Assembly (NCBI GenBank): GCA_024690865.1
Contig: JAILON010000106.1
Coordinates: 1 to 64,000, forward strand
DNA: 64,000 nt
From: Treponema sp.
Lineage (GTDB): Bacteria; Spirochaetota; Spirochaetia; Treponematales; Treponemataceae
Direction of reading: 5' to 3'
Shown here in pieces: positions 39,672-48,228 of the stretch; within the stretch, counting starts at the first letter, position 1; each line of letters opens with the position of its first letter. A program made the position numbers and the translations under genes. The notes under the pieces were generated by a model. That model worked only from the letters and a program-made list of their open reading frames with translations. It searched no databases and had not been told where the DNA came from.

Positions 39672-40028
39672 ATGAATTTCTGGGAAACCGTGGACTCGGA
39701 GAGGGAATACAAAAACTTATCGCGCAAAGAGCTGGCATACCGCGCGAACTTTTCGCTCACAAGCCTTTCCACGGGCATCAAGCGCAACAGCGTCCCCGCC
39801 GCCGATGTCGCACTCCGCATTGCGAAAGTCCTCGGTGTCTCCGTGGAATACCTCCTGACGGGGGTGGAGCCGGAAGCCAGCCCTCGGCGGACAATGCCCG
39901 ATGTGATGCAGAAGTACCAGAAGCACCGCCTGCTCATCGACGAGCTCGACTCCCTTCCGCCGAACGTTCAGGAATCCATCGGGAATATGATACGGGAAGT
40001 CAAGCAGGCATGCACGGAATCGGCATGA
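39672..40028 (+). CDS. XRE family HTH regulator
   Basis: NLSRKELAYRANFSLTSLSTGIKRNSVPAADVALRIAKVLGVSVEYLLTG. Confidence 0.92.
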   Translation: MNFWETVDSEREYKNLSRKELAYRANFSLTSLSTGIKRNSVPAADVALRIAKVLGVSVEYLLTGVEPEASPRRTMPDVMQKYQKHRLLIDELDSLPPNVQESIGNMIREVKQACTESA

Positions 40029-40045
40029 CGGACCTCTCCCGAGCC

Positions 40046-40074
40046 TTGTATCCCCTGGCGGATTCATGTATAAT
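40046..40074 (+). promoter_or_regulatory. Putative sigma70 promoter
   Basis: TTGTAT-N17-TATAAT. Confidence 0.55.
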
Positions 40075-40113
40075 CGTGGAAAGAGCAAATCTTCACTTTG
40101 GAGGAGGAACGCC

Positions 40114-40347
40114 ATGTTCGAGACGGAGACTGCGTTTTACAATGCCCACAAGCAGGAATTCAGGGCGAAATACCTCAACAAGCGCATCGTCATACAGAAC
40201 GAGACGCTGAAAGGTGTTTACGACACGGATACGGAGGCCTATGCCGAAGCCACGAGGACAATGAGGCCCGGCACGTTCGCCATCAAGGTCGTGACCTCCA
40301 CCGATGCGGATGAAATCGCCCACTTCACGAGCAGAGTCTATGCCTAA
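40114..40347 (+). CDS. Small protein of unknown function (DUF5678-like) paired with aspartyl protease gene
   Basis: FRAKYLNKRIVIQNETLKGVYDTDTEAYAEA; RBS GGAGGAG. Confidence 0.65.
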   Translation: MFETETAFYNAHKQEFRAKYLNKRIVIQNETLKGVYDTDTEAYAEATRTMRPGTFAIKVVTSTDADEIAHFTSRVYA

Positions 40348-40843
40348 AAACATGCATACGGCCTTCAGGACAGAATATCCTGCGGCTGCAAAAGAGCTTG
40401 TGAACCAAGTTGGGATAGCTCCTGCAGGTGAAGCCGATAAGATGCAGGAATACAGAGCCGTGTGGGATACCGGGGCCACGCTGACTGTAGTAACACCAAA
40501 AGTCCAGTCAGACCTCGGACTTGCCTCCATAGATGAGATGCAGATTATGGGCGTAAACAGCAGGTCTATTGTCCCCGTAGTTCTCATAGACGTTGTTCTG
40601 CCAAACCGCGTCATAGTGACGGGCGTAAGGGCGGCGGTCGCGGAACTTGGCAGCGAGGACATGCTGCTTGGCATGAACATAATCACACTGGGTGATTTGT
40701 GCCTGTCGAACAAGGGTGGGAAAACGGTCATGTCCTTCGCATACCCCCCGTTCGACAACCCCTGCGACCTGCTTGAGAAAGCCGAGGCTGTTAATGCCCG
40801 GAAGAAAAGACAAGTCGTTAACTGGACAAAAAAGAATCCGTAA
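40340..40843 (+). CDS. Retropepsin-like aspartic protease family protein
   Basis: AVWDTGATLTVV...SEDMLLGMNIITLGDLCLSN; overlaps upstream stop. Confidence 0.85.
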   Translation: MPKNMHTAFRTEYPAAAKELVNQVGIAPAGEADKMQEYRAVWDTGATLTVVTPKVQSDLGLASIDEMQIMGVNSRSIVPVVLIDVVLPNRVIVTGVRAAVAELGSEDMLLGMNIITLGDLCLSNKGGKTVMSFAYPPFDNPCDLLEKAEAVNARKKRQVVNWTKKNP

Positions 40844-41043
40844 CATAGTTACTTCGACGCCCCCGGGCAGACTCATGTATAACCGGAGGTAAGACAGCCA
40901 GCCGCCCGCCCTTCACTAGCTGACAACCGCCCCTTCTTTTCAACACTCAAAGATGTAGTCACGGGACTAGTAGAAAAATCAGTGTTATAGTTGGAAATCG
41001 CCTTGTCCATCCACGACGTATAGCCGCATAGATATCCTCGATA

Positions 41044-41127
41044 AGACGCTCGAAGCGTGGTACGCCTATTTCAGCAGCGGCAGGCCGGAGCACTTCTTCG
41101 CCCTGATGCAGAGCGTGCAGTAAAAGC
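41044..41127. repeat. 84-bp repeat copy B: orphan 3' fragment of the DJ-1 gene
   Basis: 82/84 identical to 33698-33781, includes the stop codon. Confidence 0.95.
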
Positions 41128-41204
41128 GTCCTAGGGAGGGGATGATGCAGGTCGTACCGATATACTCCCCTCCCCATACCGCATGAATGTGAACACTCCC
41201 GATT

Positions 41205-41846
41205 CTACGGCAGGGACACCACAACCCGGTCGAACTTGTACTTGCCCTTCTCCGTAAGAAGAATCACAGGAATTTCGATGCAGAACGTTTCCCCATAGTC
41301 AAAGACAGGTAGCGGGTAGTCCTGACCTTCCAGCCCCTCGAAATACACCGTCCCCACCGCAGGGAGCATCTTCTTGCTGAGCAGTATGCGGCATTTCGCA
41401 GAGGAAAGCATCGCCTTCGCCATCGCCGATGTCATGTCGTCGTCGCTCTCGGTGATGTCCGAGAGGTCCCCGGGCATAACACCCTCTCTACCGGGGAGGA
41501 AAGGCACGTACATTCTGTTCCCCACGGAGACGGGAAGCATCTTCTTGTCATCCTCATCCGCGGTCTTCGGGTTAATCTCGCCAGAGAGCTCGATTCCCGC
41601 CTCAAGGTCGGTATCCACCTTCCTGAATACAGCCCCCGGCGGCAAATCCGCTCCATCCATATTCATTTCTTGGAAAAACGCCTCGGAATCTTCCCCCGCC
41701 ATGGCAAGCACCATCTTGGACAATGTTATCTTGTAGTACAGCTGGTACTTCCCGTTCTTGTAGCCGATTGACTGGACGTAGTCCACGCAGGACATGAACG
41801 AAAGGAAAACAAACAAAAGCGGCAGCAGCCTGAAAAAACGCCTCAT
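41205..41846 (-). CDS. Lipoprotein of unknown function, paralogue of 25820-26473
   Basis: Lipobox FMSC; VDYVQSIGYKNGKYQLYYKITLSK. Confidence 0.8.
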   Translation of the reverse strand: MRRFFRLLPLLFVFLSFMSCVDYVQSIGYKNGKYQLYYKITLSKMVLAMAGEDSEAFFQEMNMDGADLPPGAVFRKVDTDLEAGIELSGEINPKTADEDDKKMLPVSVGNRMYVPFLPGREGVMPGDLSDITESDDDMTSAMAKAMLSSAKCRILLSKKMLPAVGTVYFEGLEGQDYPLPVFDYGETFCIEIPVILLTEKGKYKFDRVVVSLP

Positions 41847-41888
41847 ACAGCCTCCTTCATGCAAGGCTAGCACAATTCGGACAGGCTT

Positions 41889-42845
41889 TCAACCAAGGAA
41901 ATACCGTTCCCCCTCCTTGCGGATAAGGCCCTCGGCAAGAAGGCCCGCCGCAGCCTTCTCAAGGCGGTCCGCGTCGATGCCCTCGCCCGCACCGATGTCC
42001 CCCAGGCCCAGGCCTCCTTTCTGCCGGGACAGCTGGCGGAGGATTGCGCCCCGCGCCTCTCGGAGGGAACCTCGGAAGGCCGACTGCCGCGCATAGGACG
42101 CGCTTTTCCGGGACGGGTTCGCCGCCGTCTTCTTGAGATGCGAGCCATAATCCATCAGCGCGTAATACCAGGTCCGGGGATCTTCCGCATCGAGCGTCTG
42201 TTCTACTAACGGAAGGATGTCGCTGTCGGGAACTGCGGGTGAAGCGGCCCCGGCGTCCCTGCCAGTCCCGCTGCCTCCGCCAGCACCGCCGTTCTTGTTC
42301 TTGTCGCCATCGCCGTCCGCAGCTTCCCCTGCAAAGAAGCAGTGGATGAACACCGCGCGGATATTCGTCTCGACGAAGACTTCCGCCTTGCCGAACGCGA
42401 ACGCGCAGATTGCCCGCGCCGTGTACGCGCCGATTCCGGGGAGCGCGTCCAGCGTCTCCGCATCGTCCGGTACGATGCCGCCGTATTCAGTGCAAATCCG
42501 TTTGCAGGCCTCGTGCAGGAACTTCGCACGCCGGTTGTAGCCAAGCCCGTTCCACAGGGAAAGAACGTCGGAACGCGCCGCCTGCGCCAGCGACCGCACC
42601 GTGGGAAAACGTTCCAGCCAGGCCGCGTACTTTTCCGTGACCCGCGAAGCCTGCGTCTGCTGCAGCATGAACTCGCTCACCATGACCGCATACGGGTCGC
42701 GCGTCTCGCGCCAGGGGAAGGTCCTCCCCTGCTCGCGGAAGAATTCCATCACTTCCCTGCGGAAGCCCTCCACCCTGTCCGGAGAGAGGATGATGCCGGC
42801 CTGCCGTTCCTGTCTCGTCAGCGGAAGTTTCGTCCCTGATTCCAT
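41889..42845 (-). CDS. mutY: HhH-GPD A/G-specific adenine glycosylase-like protein (MutY-like, no C-terminal Cys cluster)
   Basis: SEFMLQQTQ, LPGIGAYTARAICAFAFGKAEVFVETNIRAVF. Confidence 0.82.
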   Translation of the reverse strand: MESGTKLPLTRQERQAGIILSPDRVEGFRREVMEFFREQGRTFPWRETRDPYAVMVSEFMLQQTQASRVTEKYAAWLERFPTVRSLAQAARSDVLSLWNGLGYNRRAKFLHEACKRICTEYGGIVPDDAETLDALPGIGAYTARAICAFAFGKAEVFVETNIRAVFIHCFFAGEAADGDGDKNKNGGAGGGSGTGRDAGAASPAVPDSDILPLVEQTLDAEDPRTWYYALMDYGSHLKKTAANPSRKSASYARQSAFRGSLREARGAILRQLSRQKGGLGLGDIGAGEGIDADRLEKAAAGLLAEGLIRKEGERYFLG

Positions 42846-42855
42846 ATCCTCCCCC

Positions 42856-44430
42856 TCACAACATCCGCAGTTCGCCGCTATCCCCGGCGCGGACGGCAAT
42901 GATGTTCGTTCCGGCGATTTTCTCAAGGAATGCCTTGTCGTGGCTTATCACGATCATCGCGCAGTCCAGCGCGGCCAGGGCGTTCTCCAGCGCAAGGACG
43001 CTCGTGATGTCCATGTGGTTTGTCGGCTCATCCAGGACCAGAAGTGAGAGCGGCTTTTGTACCGCGAGCGCAATCATCAGCTTCCGCATCTCGCCGGGGC
43101 TTATCTGCAGGGCCGCGCTTTTTTCCGCCGCAGGATTCCTCAGTTCCGCAAGGTGCTCCGGCTCGCTCCCCAGCCGGTACAAGGTGGAAAGCACCTCGCC
43201 CCGCTCGTCCTCCTCCAGCGCGCGGAAGGCCGACAAGACCGCCCGCCTCCCTTCCTCCGGGATTTCCTGCGGCAGGTAGAGCATCTCGTCCGCACGGCCC
43301 GCCTGCTCCATACGGGAGATGACATGGCGGACAAAGAGCGTCTTGCCCGCACCGTTCTCGCCGGTCAGCGCGAGCTTGCTCCCCCTCCGTATTTCGATAT
43401 GGGGAACTTTCAGCCGGTAGGAGCCTGCCTGCAGCACCGTCTCTTCGATGACGACGGGCTTCATAGCATCCGTCCCGGACAGGGAAAAGCCCTCCTTCCG
43501 CCGCAGGGCTTTCTTCACGCCGTCACGTTCGCTTTCCGTCCGGCTTATCTGCGTCTCAAGCCGCGCCTTCGCGTCGCCCGTCGTCCGGTCCTTGCCGCTG
43601 ATCCGCGCCACGTCGATTTTCGCCTGCGTGTCGTGGTCGCGCGGGTCCACCGCCTTTTTGGAAAGCCGCGCCCGCGCCTTCTGGTTCTGCGCCTCAAGCC
43701 GTGCGCCCCGCTCCCTCTCGCGGGAAGCCTTCGCGTTCAGCTTCTCCCATTCGCCGCGCGAGCTCTCGCCCGCGCTCTGTCTGAGTTCCAGCGCCTTTGA
43801 AAGCCCGCAGGGGTATGAATCAAAGGCGATGCAGTCCCGACCGCCCGCGAAAGACGCCGCCTCGTTGTATAGGAACACCGTCCGCGTGCAGAGCCCGTCC
43901 GTAAACGCGCGGTCATGGCTCACCATAATCCCCGTCCCGGTAAACTCCTGCAGGGCGGCCGCAATCATCGAGGAAGTCTTCGCGTCCAGGTGGTTCGTCG
44001 GCTCGTCAAGCAGGAGGACGGCGGGCTTTTCCGCAAGGGCACAGGCAAGCTGAACCCGCTTCTTCTCCCCGCCCGACAGGCTGTCGTAGCGGTCGAGCAT
44101 TTCCGCCGTCACGCGGAGGCGGGAAAAGAACTTCCGAACCTCGTTGTCGTCCGACCAGAAGGCCGTATACAGGTTCTCTGGCATTTCGGCGCATTCCTGC
44201 GGGCAGTATACGGAGCCGCCCGCACCGCTGCCAGCCCCCGGCCCGCAGGAAAGCTTCCCGCCGTCGGGAATCAGGATTCCCGCGAGGAGTTTGAGCAGGG
44301 TGGACTTCCCGCAGCCGTTGCTTCCCGCAACGCAGGTCCAGCCCTCCGCGAACTGGAGGGAGAAATCCTCGAACAAACGAACGGTCGAGGATGGATAAGA
44401 AAAACTAAGATTCGTTATTTGAACAGACAT
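42856..44430 (-). CDS. ABC-F family duplicated ATPase
   Basis: Two Walker A (GSNGCGKSTLL, GENGAGKTLFV), LSGGEKKRVQLACAL, two LLDEPTNH/VLDEPTNH. Confidence 0.93.
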   Translation of the reverse strand: MSVQITNLSFSYPSSTVRLFEDFSLQFAEGWTCVAGSNGCGKSTLLKLLAGILIPDGGKLSCGPGAGSGAGGSVYCPQECAEMPENLYTAFWSDDNEVRKFFSRLRVTAEMLDRYDSLSGGEKKRVQLACALAEKPAVLLLDEPTNHLDAKTSSMIAAALQEFTGTGIMVSHDRAFTDGLCTRTVFLYNEAASFAGGRDCIAFDSYPCGLSKALELRQSAGESSRGEWEKLNAKASRERERGARLEAQNQKARARLSKKAVDPRDHDTQAKIDVARISGKDRTTGDAKARLETQISRTESERDGVKKALRRKEGFSLSGTDAMKPVVIEETVLQAGSYRLKVPHIEIRRGSKLALTGENGAGKTLFVRHVISRMEQAGRADEMLYLPQEIPEEGRRAVLSAFRALEEDERGEVLSTLYRLGSEPEHLAELRNPAAEKSAALQISPGEMRKLMIALAVQKPLSLLVLDEPTNHMDITSVLALENALAALDCAMIVISHDKAFLEKIAGTNIIAVRAGDSGELRML

Positions 44431-44660
44431 GTGGCCTCCATAAAAGAAGCCAGCCGCAGCGGATGAAGCACCTGCCGACCCGAAAAGAACAAAACTGCAA
44501 CTGACTTCCAGAACAAGATTATGCGGAAATCAGCGTTACAGTCTCATCGGCGATGCGTCTCCTCTCAGAAAAGATTGATTATGAAAGACATAGTATAAGC
44601 TCCGGGGAGATTTGTCAAGCGGGCGCTTTTACACCCTACAGGCCGGCATGCTTGAGAGCC

Positions 44661-44750
44661 GCATGTCCATTCTTAGGTGTGAAGAATGGACATTCTCGGG
44701 TGTGAGGAATGGACATTCTCGGGTGTGAGGAATGGACATTCTCTGGTGTG
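44661..44750. repeat. Tandem repeat, 23-bp unit, about 4 copies (first degenerate)
   Basis: GAATGGACATTCTCGGGTGTGAG at 44684, 44707, 44730 (last partial); degenerate unit 44661-44683. Confidence 0.9.
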
Positions 44751-44940
44751 CACGCCGGGGAAGGGGCTGGCCAGATTAGGGCCCGTCATACACAAGCCAC
44801 AGGACATTCACCTTGTCGCTCGCATCGTAGTGGTCCGTTCCGTCCCAACACATCCGTCGGGCCACACGGCAGACAGGGACGGTAAAAGCCCCGTCCCACA
44901 CCATCTGGACTTTCCTACCCATCCCGCCTATACTGTTCCC

Positions 44941-45648
44941 ATGCCGCAGCCACTCTTGTTTAGGATCATCGACAAGGCCGTATATGACTACACCATGATA
45001 GAAGGCGGAGACAGGCTTCTGGTGGGGGCTTCCGGCGGGAAGGATTCCACCGCGCTCATCCACTACCTTGCCTTCCGGCGCAGGCGGCCCGGCGCAGACT
45101 TTTCCTTCACGGCCCTCCACGTGCAGAGCGAGATTACCCCGCCCCTGTCCCCGGAACTGGAGGCCCTGTACGCGGACTGGGGCGTCGCCCCGATCGCACT
45201 GGACGTAAACGTGCTGGGCAGGCTCAAGCCCGGACGCAAGATGAACTGCTACTGGTGCTCTACGCAACGGCGGACGGAGCTGCTGGATTACGCGATAAAA
45301 AACGGCTACAACAAGCTGGTCCTGGGCCACCACCTGGACGACATGCTTGAGACCCTTCTTATGAATATGATTAACAAAGGCGAGCTTTCCACCATGGCCC
45401 CCAAGATGACATACCGCGACTACCCGCTTGCCGTAATCCGCCCGCTCTGCTATGCGGACGAGGGAACCATCATCGCGCACGGGAAGGAGCAGGGCTACAT
45501 GAGCGGAACCTGCACCTGCGGCTACCAGGACAACTCCGGCAGGAAGGAAGCCCGCCGCAAGCTGGAGCAGCTGACGGATGGCGACGTGCAGAAGAAGAAA
45601 CGCCTGCTTTCCGCCCTCAAGAATATATACCCCGAGTACCTGCCCTAG
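44941..45648 (+). CDS. TtcA-family PP-loop ATPase (tRNA 2-thiocytidine biosynthesis-like)
   Basis: LLVGASGGKDSTALIHYL; GHHLDDMLETLLMNM; CxxC-type YWC and CTCG. Confidence 0.85.
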   Translation: MPQPLLFRIIDKAVYDYTMIEGGDRLLVGASGGKDSTALIHYLAFRRRRPGADFSFTALHVQSEITPPLSPELEALYADWGVAPIALDVNVLGRLKPGRKMNCYWCSTQRRTELLDYAIKNGYNKLVLGHHLDDMLETLLMNMINKGELSTMAPKMTYRDYPLAVIRPLCYADEGTIIAHGKEQGYMSGTCTCGYQDNSGRKEARRKLEQLTDGDVQKKKRLLSALKNIYPEYLP

Positions 45649-45738
45649 GGCCGGGCCCCATACAGCACAGGCCCGGATACCCCGGACCTGCTACAGCTTT
45701 CCCCGCCCCGGTCAGGCCTCCGCGAAAAAGGCCGCGCC

Positions 45739-46680
45739 CTAGAAGTCGTCCGACTCGCCGCCCTGCACGCTCTCCAGATAGTTGTCCATATAGCCCTTGT
45801 CCAGGAACATCGTGAGGACCAGCTGGTCCAGGTAGGGCACCTGGCAGTCGTACTCCCCGAAGGCCTCCTTGTATTCGGCAAGGAGCTTGTCCGGCAGCAC
45901 CATCCAGGCGATGGACAGGCCCTTGCAGAGGAGGTTCGAGAAGGAGTTCATGTAGATGACCTTGCCCTGCGTGTCCGCGTTCTTGAAGGTGGTGTCTATG
46001 CTGATGTTCATGGTGTCGTCGTTCTCGATGATGTAGCGGTAGTCCGCCTCAGAAGCCCAGTCCAGTATGCCCTGCCGCCGTTCCGCCGGGTCGTCCAGCG
46101 TGAACTCAGGAGGTTCCACGGGAGTGACGAATAGGATTGTCGTACCGGAAGTAAGCAGGGAATCCAGCGAGACGCCCAGGTCATCGACGGCGACCTTCTT
46201 GACCCCGAAGCCCGCGTTCTTGAACAGACGCTCCGTGGTGGTGCTCACGTCCTCGGGGATTGCGACGACCGGAGAGATGGAACGGCGAACCTGCTCCGCA
46301 TAGGTCAGGAGGCTGCCCGACTTCTTCTCGCCGGAAGGATGGCGCAGGGTATGCAGCTGCATCAGCCTGAACATCAGCGCGCCCATGCCCGGACCCACGA
46401 CGATGTTGTCCACCGGGGCCTCCACCTTGTGGAAGCGGAACATGAAGGCCGACAGGGCCTTGCGGAAGGCCGGATCGCCAAAGCGGTCCCCCCTCTGGTT
46501 CAGGTCCACCGTCTCGTCGTTCAGCACGCTGTTGTAGCAGCGGGCCAGAAATTTCTCAAAATACTCTGCGTTGGGCACTATGACAGGACGGCTGCTTCCA
46601 CTGCCCTCCTCACCGTCGATGAAGGTAGGCACGCTGGTCAGCGACCCCGACTGATTAAAAAACTGGTCTACACTGTTCAT
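45739..46680 (-). CDS. Aminotransferase class I/II fold protein (MocR-like, no HTH, canonical Lys position altered)
   Basis: RFGDPAFRKALSAFMFR...NIVVGPGMGALMFRLMQLH...VIYMNSFSNLLCKGLSIAWMVLP. Confidence 0.75.
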   Translation of the reverse strand: MNSVDQFFNQSGSLTSVPTFIDGEEGSGSSRPVIVPNAEYFEKFLARCYNSVLNDETVDLNQRGDRFGDPAFRKALSAFMFRFHKVEAPVDNIVVGPGMGALMFRLMQLHTLRHPSGEKKSGSLLTYAEQVRRSISPVVAIPEDVSTTTERLFKNAGFGVKKVAVDDLGVSLDSLLTSGTTILFVTPVEPPEFTLDDPAERRQGILDWASEADYRYIIENDDTMNISIDTTFKNADTQGKVIYMNSFSNLLCKGLSIAWMVLPDKLLAEYKEAFGEYDCQVPYLDQLVLTMFLDKGYMDNYLESVQGGESDDF

Positions 46681-46840
46681 ATCTGTTCCTCAATGCCATC
46701 CGGCAACTTGCCTCGGACTAAATCAATACTATAATTATGGACTATATTTCTGTATTTATCAAGAAGGAAATCCACCCCCGCCCCGGCCACAGGCAGCCAG
46801 GGCGGGGAAAACTATCCCAGGAGGGGCCGTCCGCCCCACG

Positions 46841-46931
46841 ACGCCCCAACGGGCCCGGGCAACGCCCCAACAGGCCCGGGCGACGCCCCAACGGGCCCGG
46901 GCGACGCCCCAACGGGCCCGGGCAACGCCCC
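46841..46931. repeat. GC-rich tandem repeat, 21-bp unit, 4 copies plus partial
   Basis: ACGCCCCAACGGGCCCGGGCR at 46841, 46862, 46883, 46904 and start of a fifth at 46925. Confidence 0.92.
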
Positions 46932-47503
46932 TATTCGGCGACCTCCTCACCTCCACCAGCTTCATCATCTTCACCATACTCGCCGTCCCCGCCATCCTCT
47001 TCGTCCGGCGGCACGGCAAAACCGAAGAGCTTGCCAAAAAGCCAGAAGCCGAACTCCAGCAGCACGTGGCGGACTATGAAGACGGCGGCAATCCCGAGGA
47101 AAACCCCGTCCAGCGACCGGAGGAAGAAGAACCCCGCCGCCGCCCCCAGGGGCAGGAAAACCGGCCCGCTCCTGAACTGGTGGACGCCCAGCGCCAGCTG
47201 CATCAGGAACACCAGCAGGCATATCCCCGTCAGGATGCGGAGGCCCCAACTCCAGTGCAGGAAGAACGCCCCTACGCCCAGAAGCGAAAGCAGGGCAAAA
47301 AAAACGAAGCCGATGCGGACAAGCACCAGGAGCATCAGGCCAAGGGACATATCCACGCCCCCCTCGTCCGGCTCCTCCAGCGGCCTGCGGCTGTTCCTGT
47401 CTATCTTGCATCCACATTCTGGGCAAACCAGGTCATCCAGATCCTCAATGCTCTTTATGGCAAAGTCAAATTCCTTACGGCAGTTGGGGCAGTATCTAAT
47501 CAT
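46931..47503 (-). CDS. Zinc-ribbon membrane protein
   Basis: MIRYCPNCRKEFDF...DDLVCPECGCKI followed by TM segments. Confidence 0.78.
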   Translation of the reverse strand: MIRYCPNCRKEFDFAIKSIEDLDDLVCPECGCKIDRNSRRPLEEPDEGGVDMSLGLMLLVLVRIGFVFFALLSLLGVGAFFLHWSWGLRILTGICLLVFLMQLALGVHQFRSGPVFLPLGAAAGFFFLRSLDGVFLGIAAVFIVRHVLLEFGFWLFGKLFGFAVPPDEEDGGDGEYGEDDEAGGGEEVAE

Positions 47504-47626
47504 GCTAGCTTAATTTTCGGAATTCTCGGACAAAAAGTGAAAGAGGCTGTTTCAAGAACTGCCGCCTCCTTGTGGACTAAAATCTACAAAAAGCCCCCCT
47601 CCACATCCTGTACATTTGCAGCAACA

Positions 47627-47764
47627 GAGCCAGTTGCAAAAGTTGGTTACTTTTGCACTGGCTCACGAGGGCCTGTGCAACGCACGACGCACATTCGTGC
47701 AATTGTGGCCCTCGCAGTGTGATTTGGACCAGTTTCAAAAGTCCGTCTGGGTCTTTTGAAACTG
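47627..47764 (+). ncRNA. Structured leader: three consecutive stem-loops upstream of the lysis cassette
   Basis: Stems 47627-47643/47649-47664; 47666-47673/47707-47714 with inner GCACGA/TCGTGC; 47730-47741/47753-47764. Confidence 0.45.
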
Positions 47765-47790
47765 CCACAACAGGTTTGCAGGAGGTAAAT

Positions 47791-48228
47791 ATGCAGACGG
47801 AAGAACTTTTGACGGGGGTCTACGGGCAGCTGCACGAGCTGCTCGGCGACCACAAGGCTTTCAAGCGGGAGACGCTGGACAGGCTGTCCACGCTTGAAAA
47901 GGAAGTAAAGGATGCTCCGGGAGCCAGGACGGCGCGCCTGTGCGCAATCATTTCGGCCCTTTCGGGTGCCGCGTCGCTGTTGGGCAGCCTGGGGCTCAAG
48001 CTGGCGGCCTCGTTCGGACCGCTGTGCAGAGGTGCGCAGGCCCTGACGGAACCAACGGCCGCGACAATCGTACGGACGGCAGCCCGGCTTGCACAGCTTG
48101 TGGCGACAGCGGTGCCGGCGGCCACAGCGGTGCCGGCGGCCACGGTAGTGCCGGCGGCCACGGTAGTGCCGGTGACAGAGGCACTGGCCTGGCTTGCAGC
48201 CGGACCGCTGTGCGGAGGTGCCGCATGA
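47791..48228 (+). CDS. Putative holin/XhlA-like protein (coiled coil then hydrophobic region, VPAATA repeats)
   Basis: MQTEELLTGVYGQLHELLGDHKAFKRETLDRLSTLEKEVKD then hydrophobic; RBS GGAGG. Confidence 0.6.
   Translation: MQTEELLTGVYGQLHELLGDHKAFKRETLDRLSTLEKEVKDAPGARTARLCAIISALSGAASLLGSLGLKLAASFGPLCRGAQALTEPTAATIVRTAARLAQLVATAVPAATAVPAATVVPAATVVPVTEALAWLAAGPLCGGAA
48106..48177. repeat. In-frame 18-bp tandem repeat, 4 copies
   Basis: ACAGCGGTGCCGGCGGCC x2, ACGGTAGTGCCGGCGGCC, ACGGTAGTGCCGGTGACA. Confidence 0.9.

Noticed and set aside
46737-47513. Plus-strand 258-aa ORF with RRPNGPG repeats
   Set aside because: Reads through the 21-bp tandem repeat and antisense to the zinc-ribbon gene; no start context or domain support.
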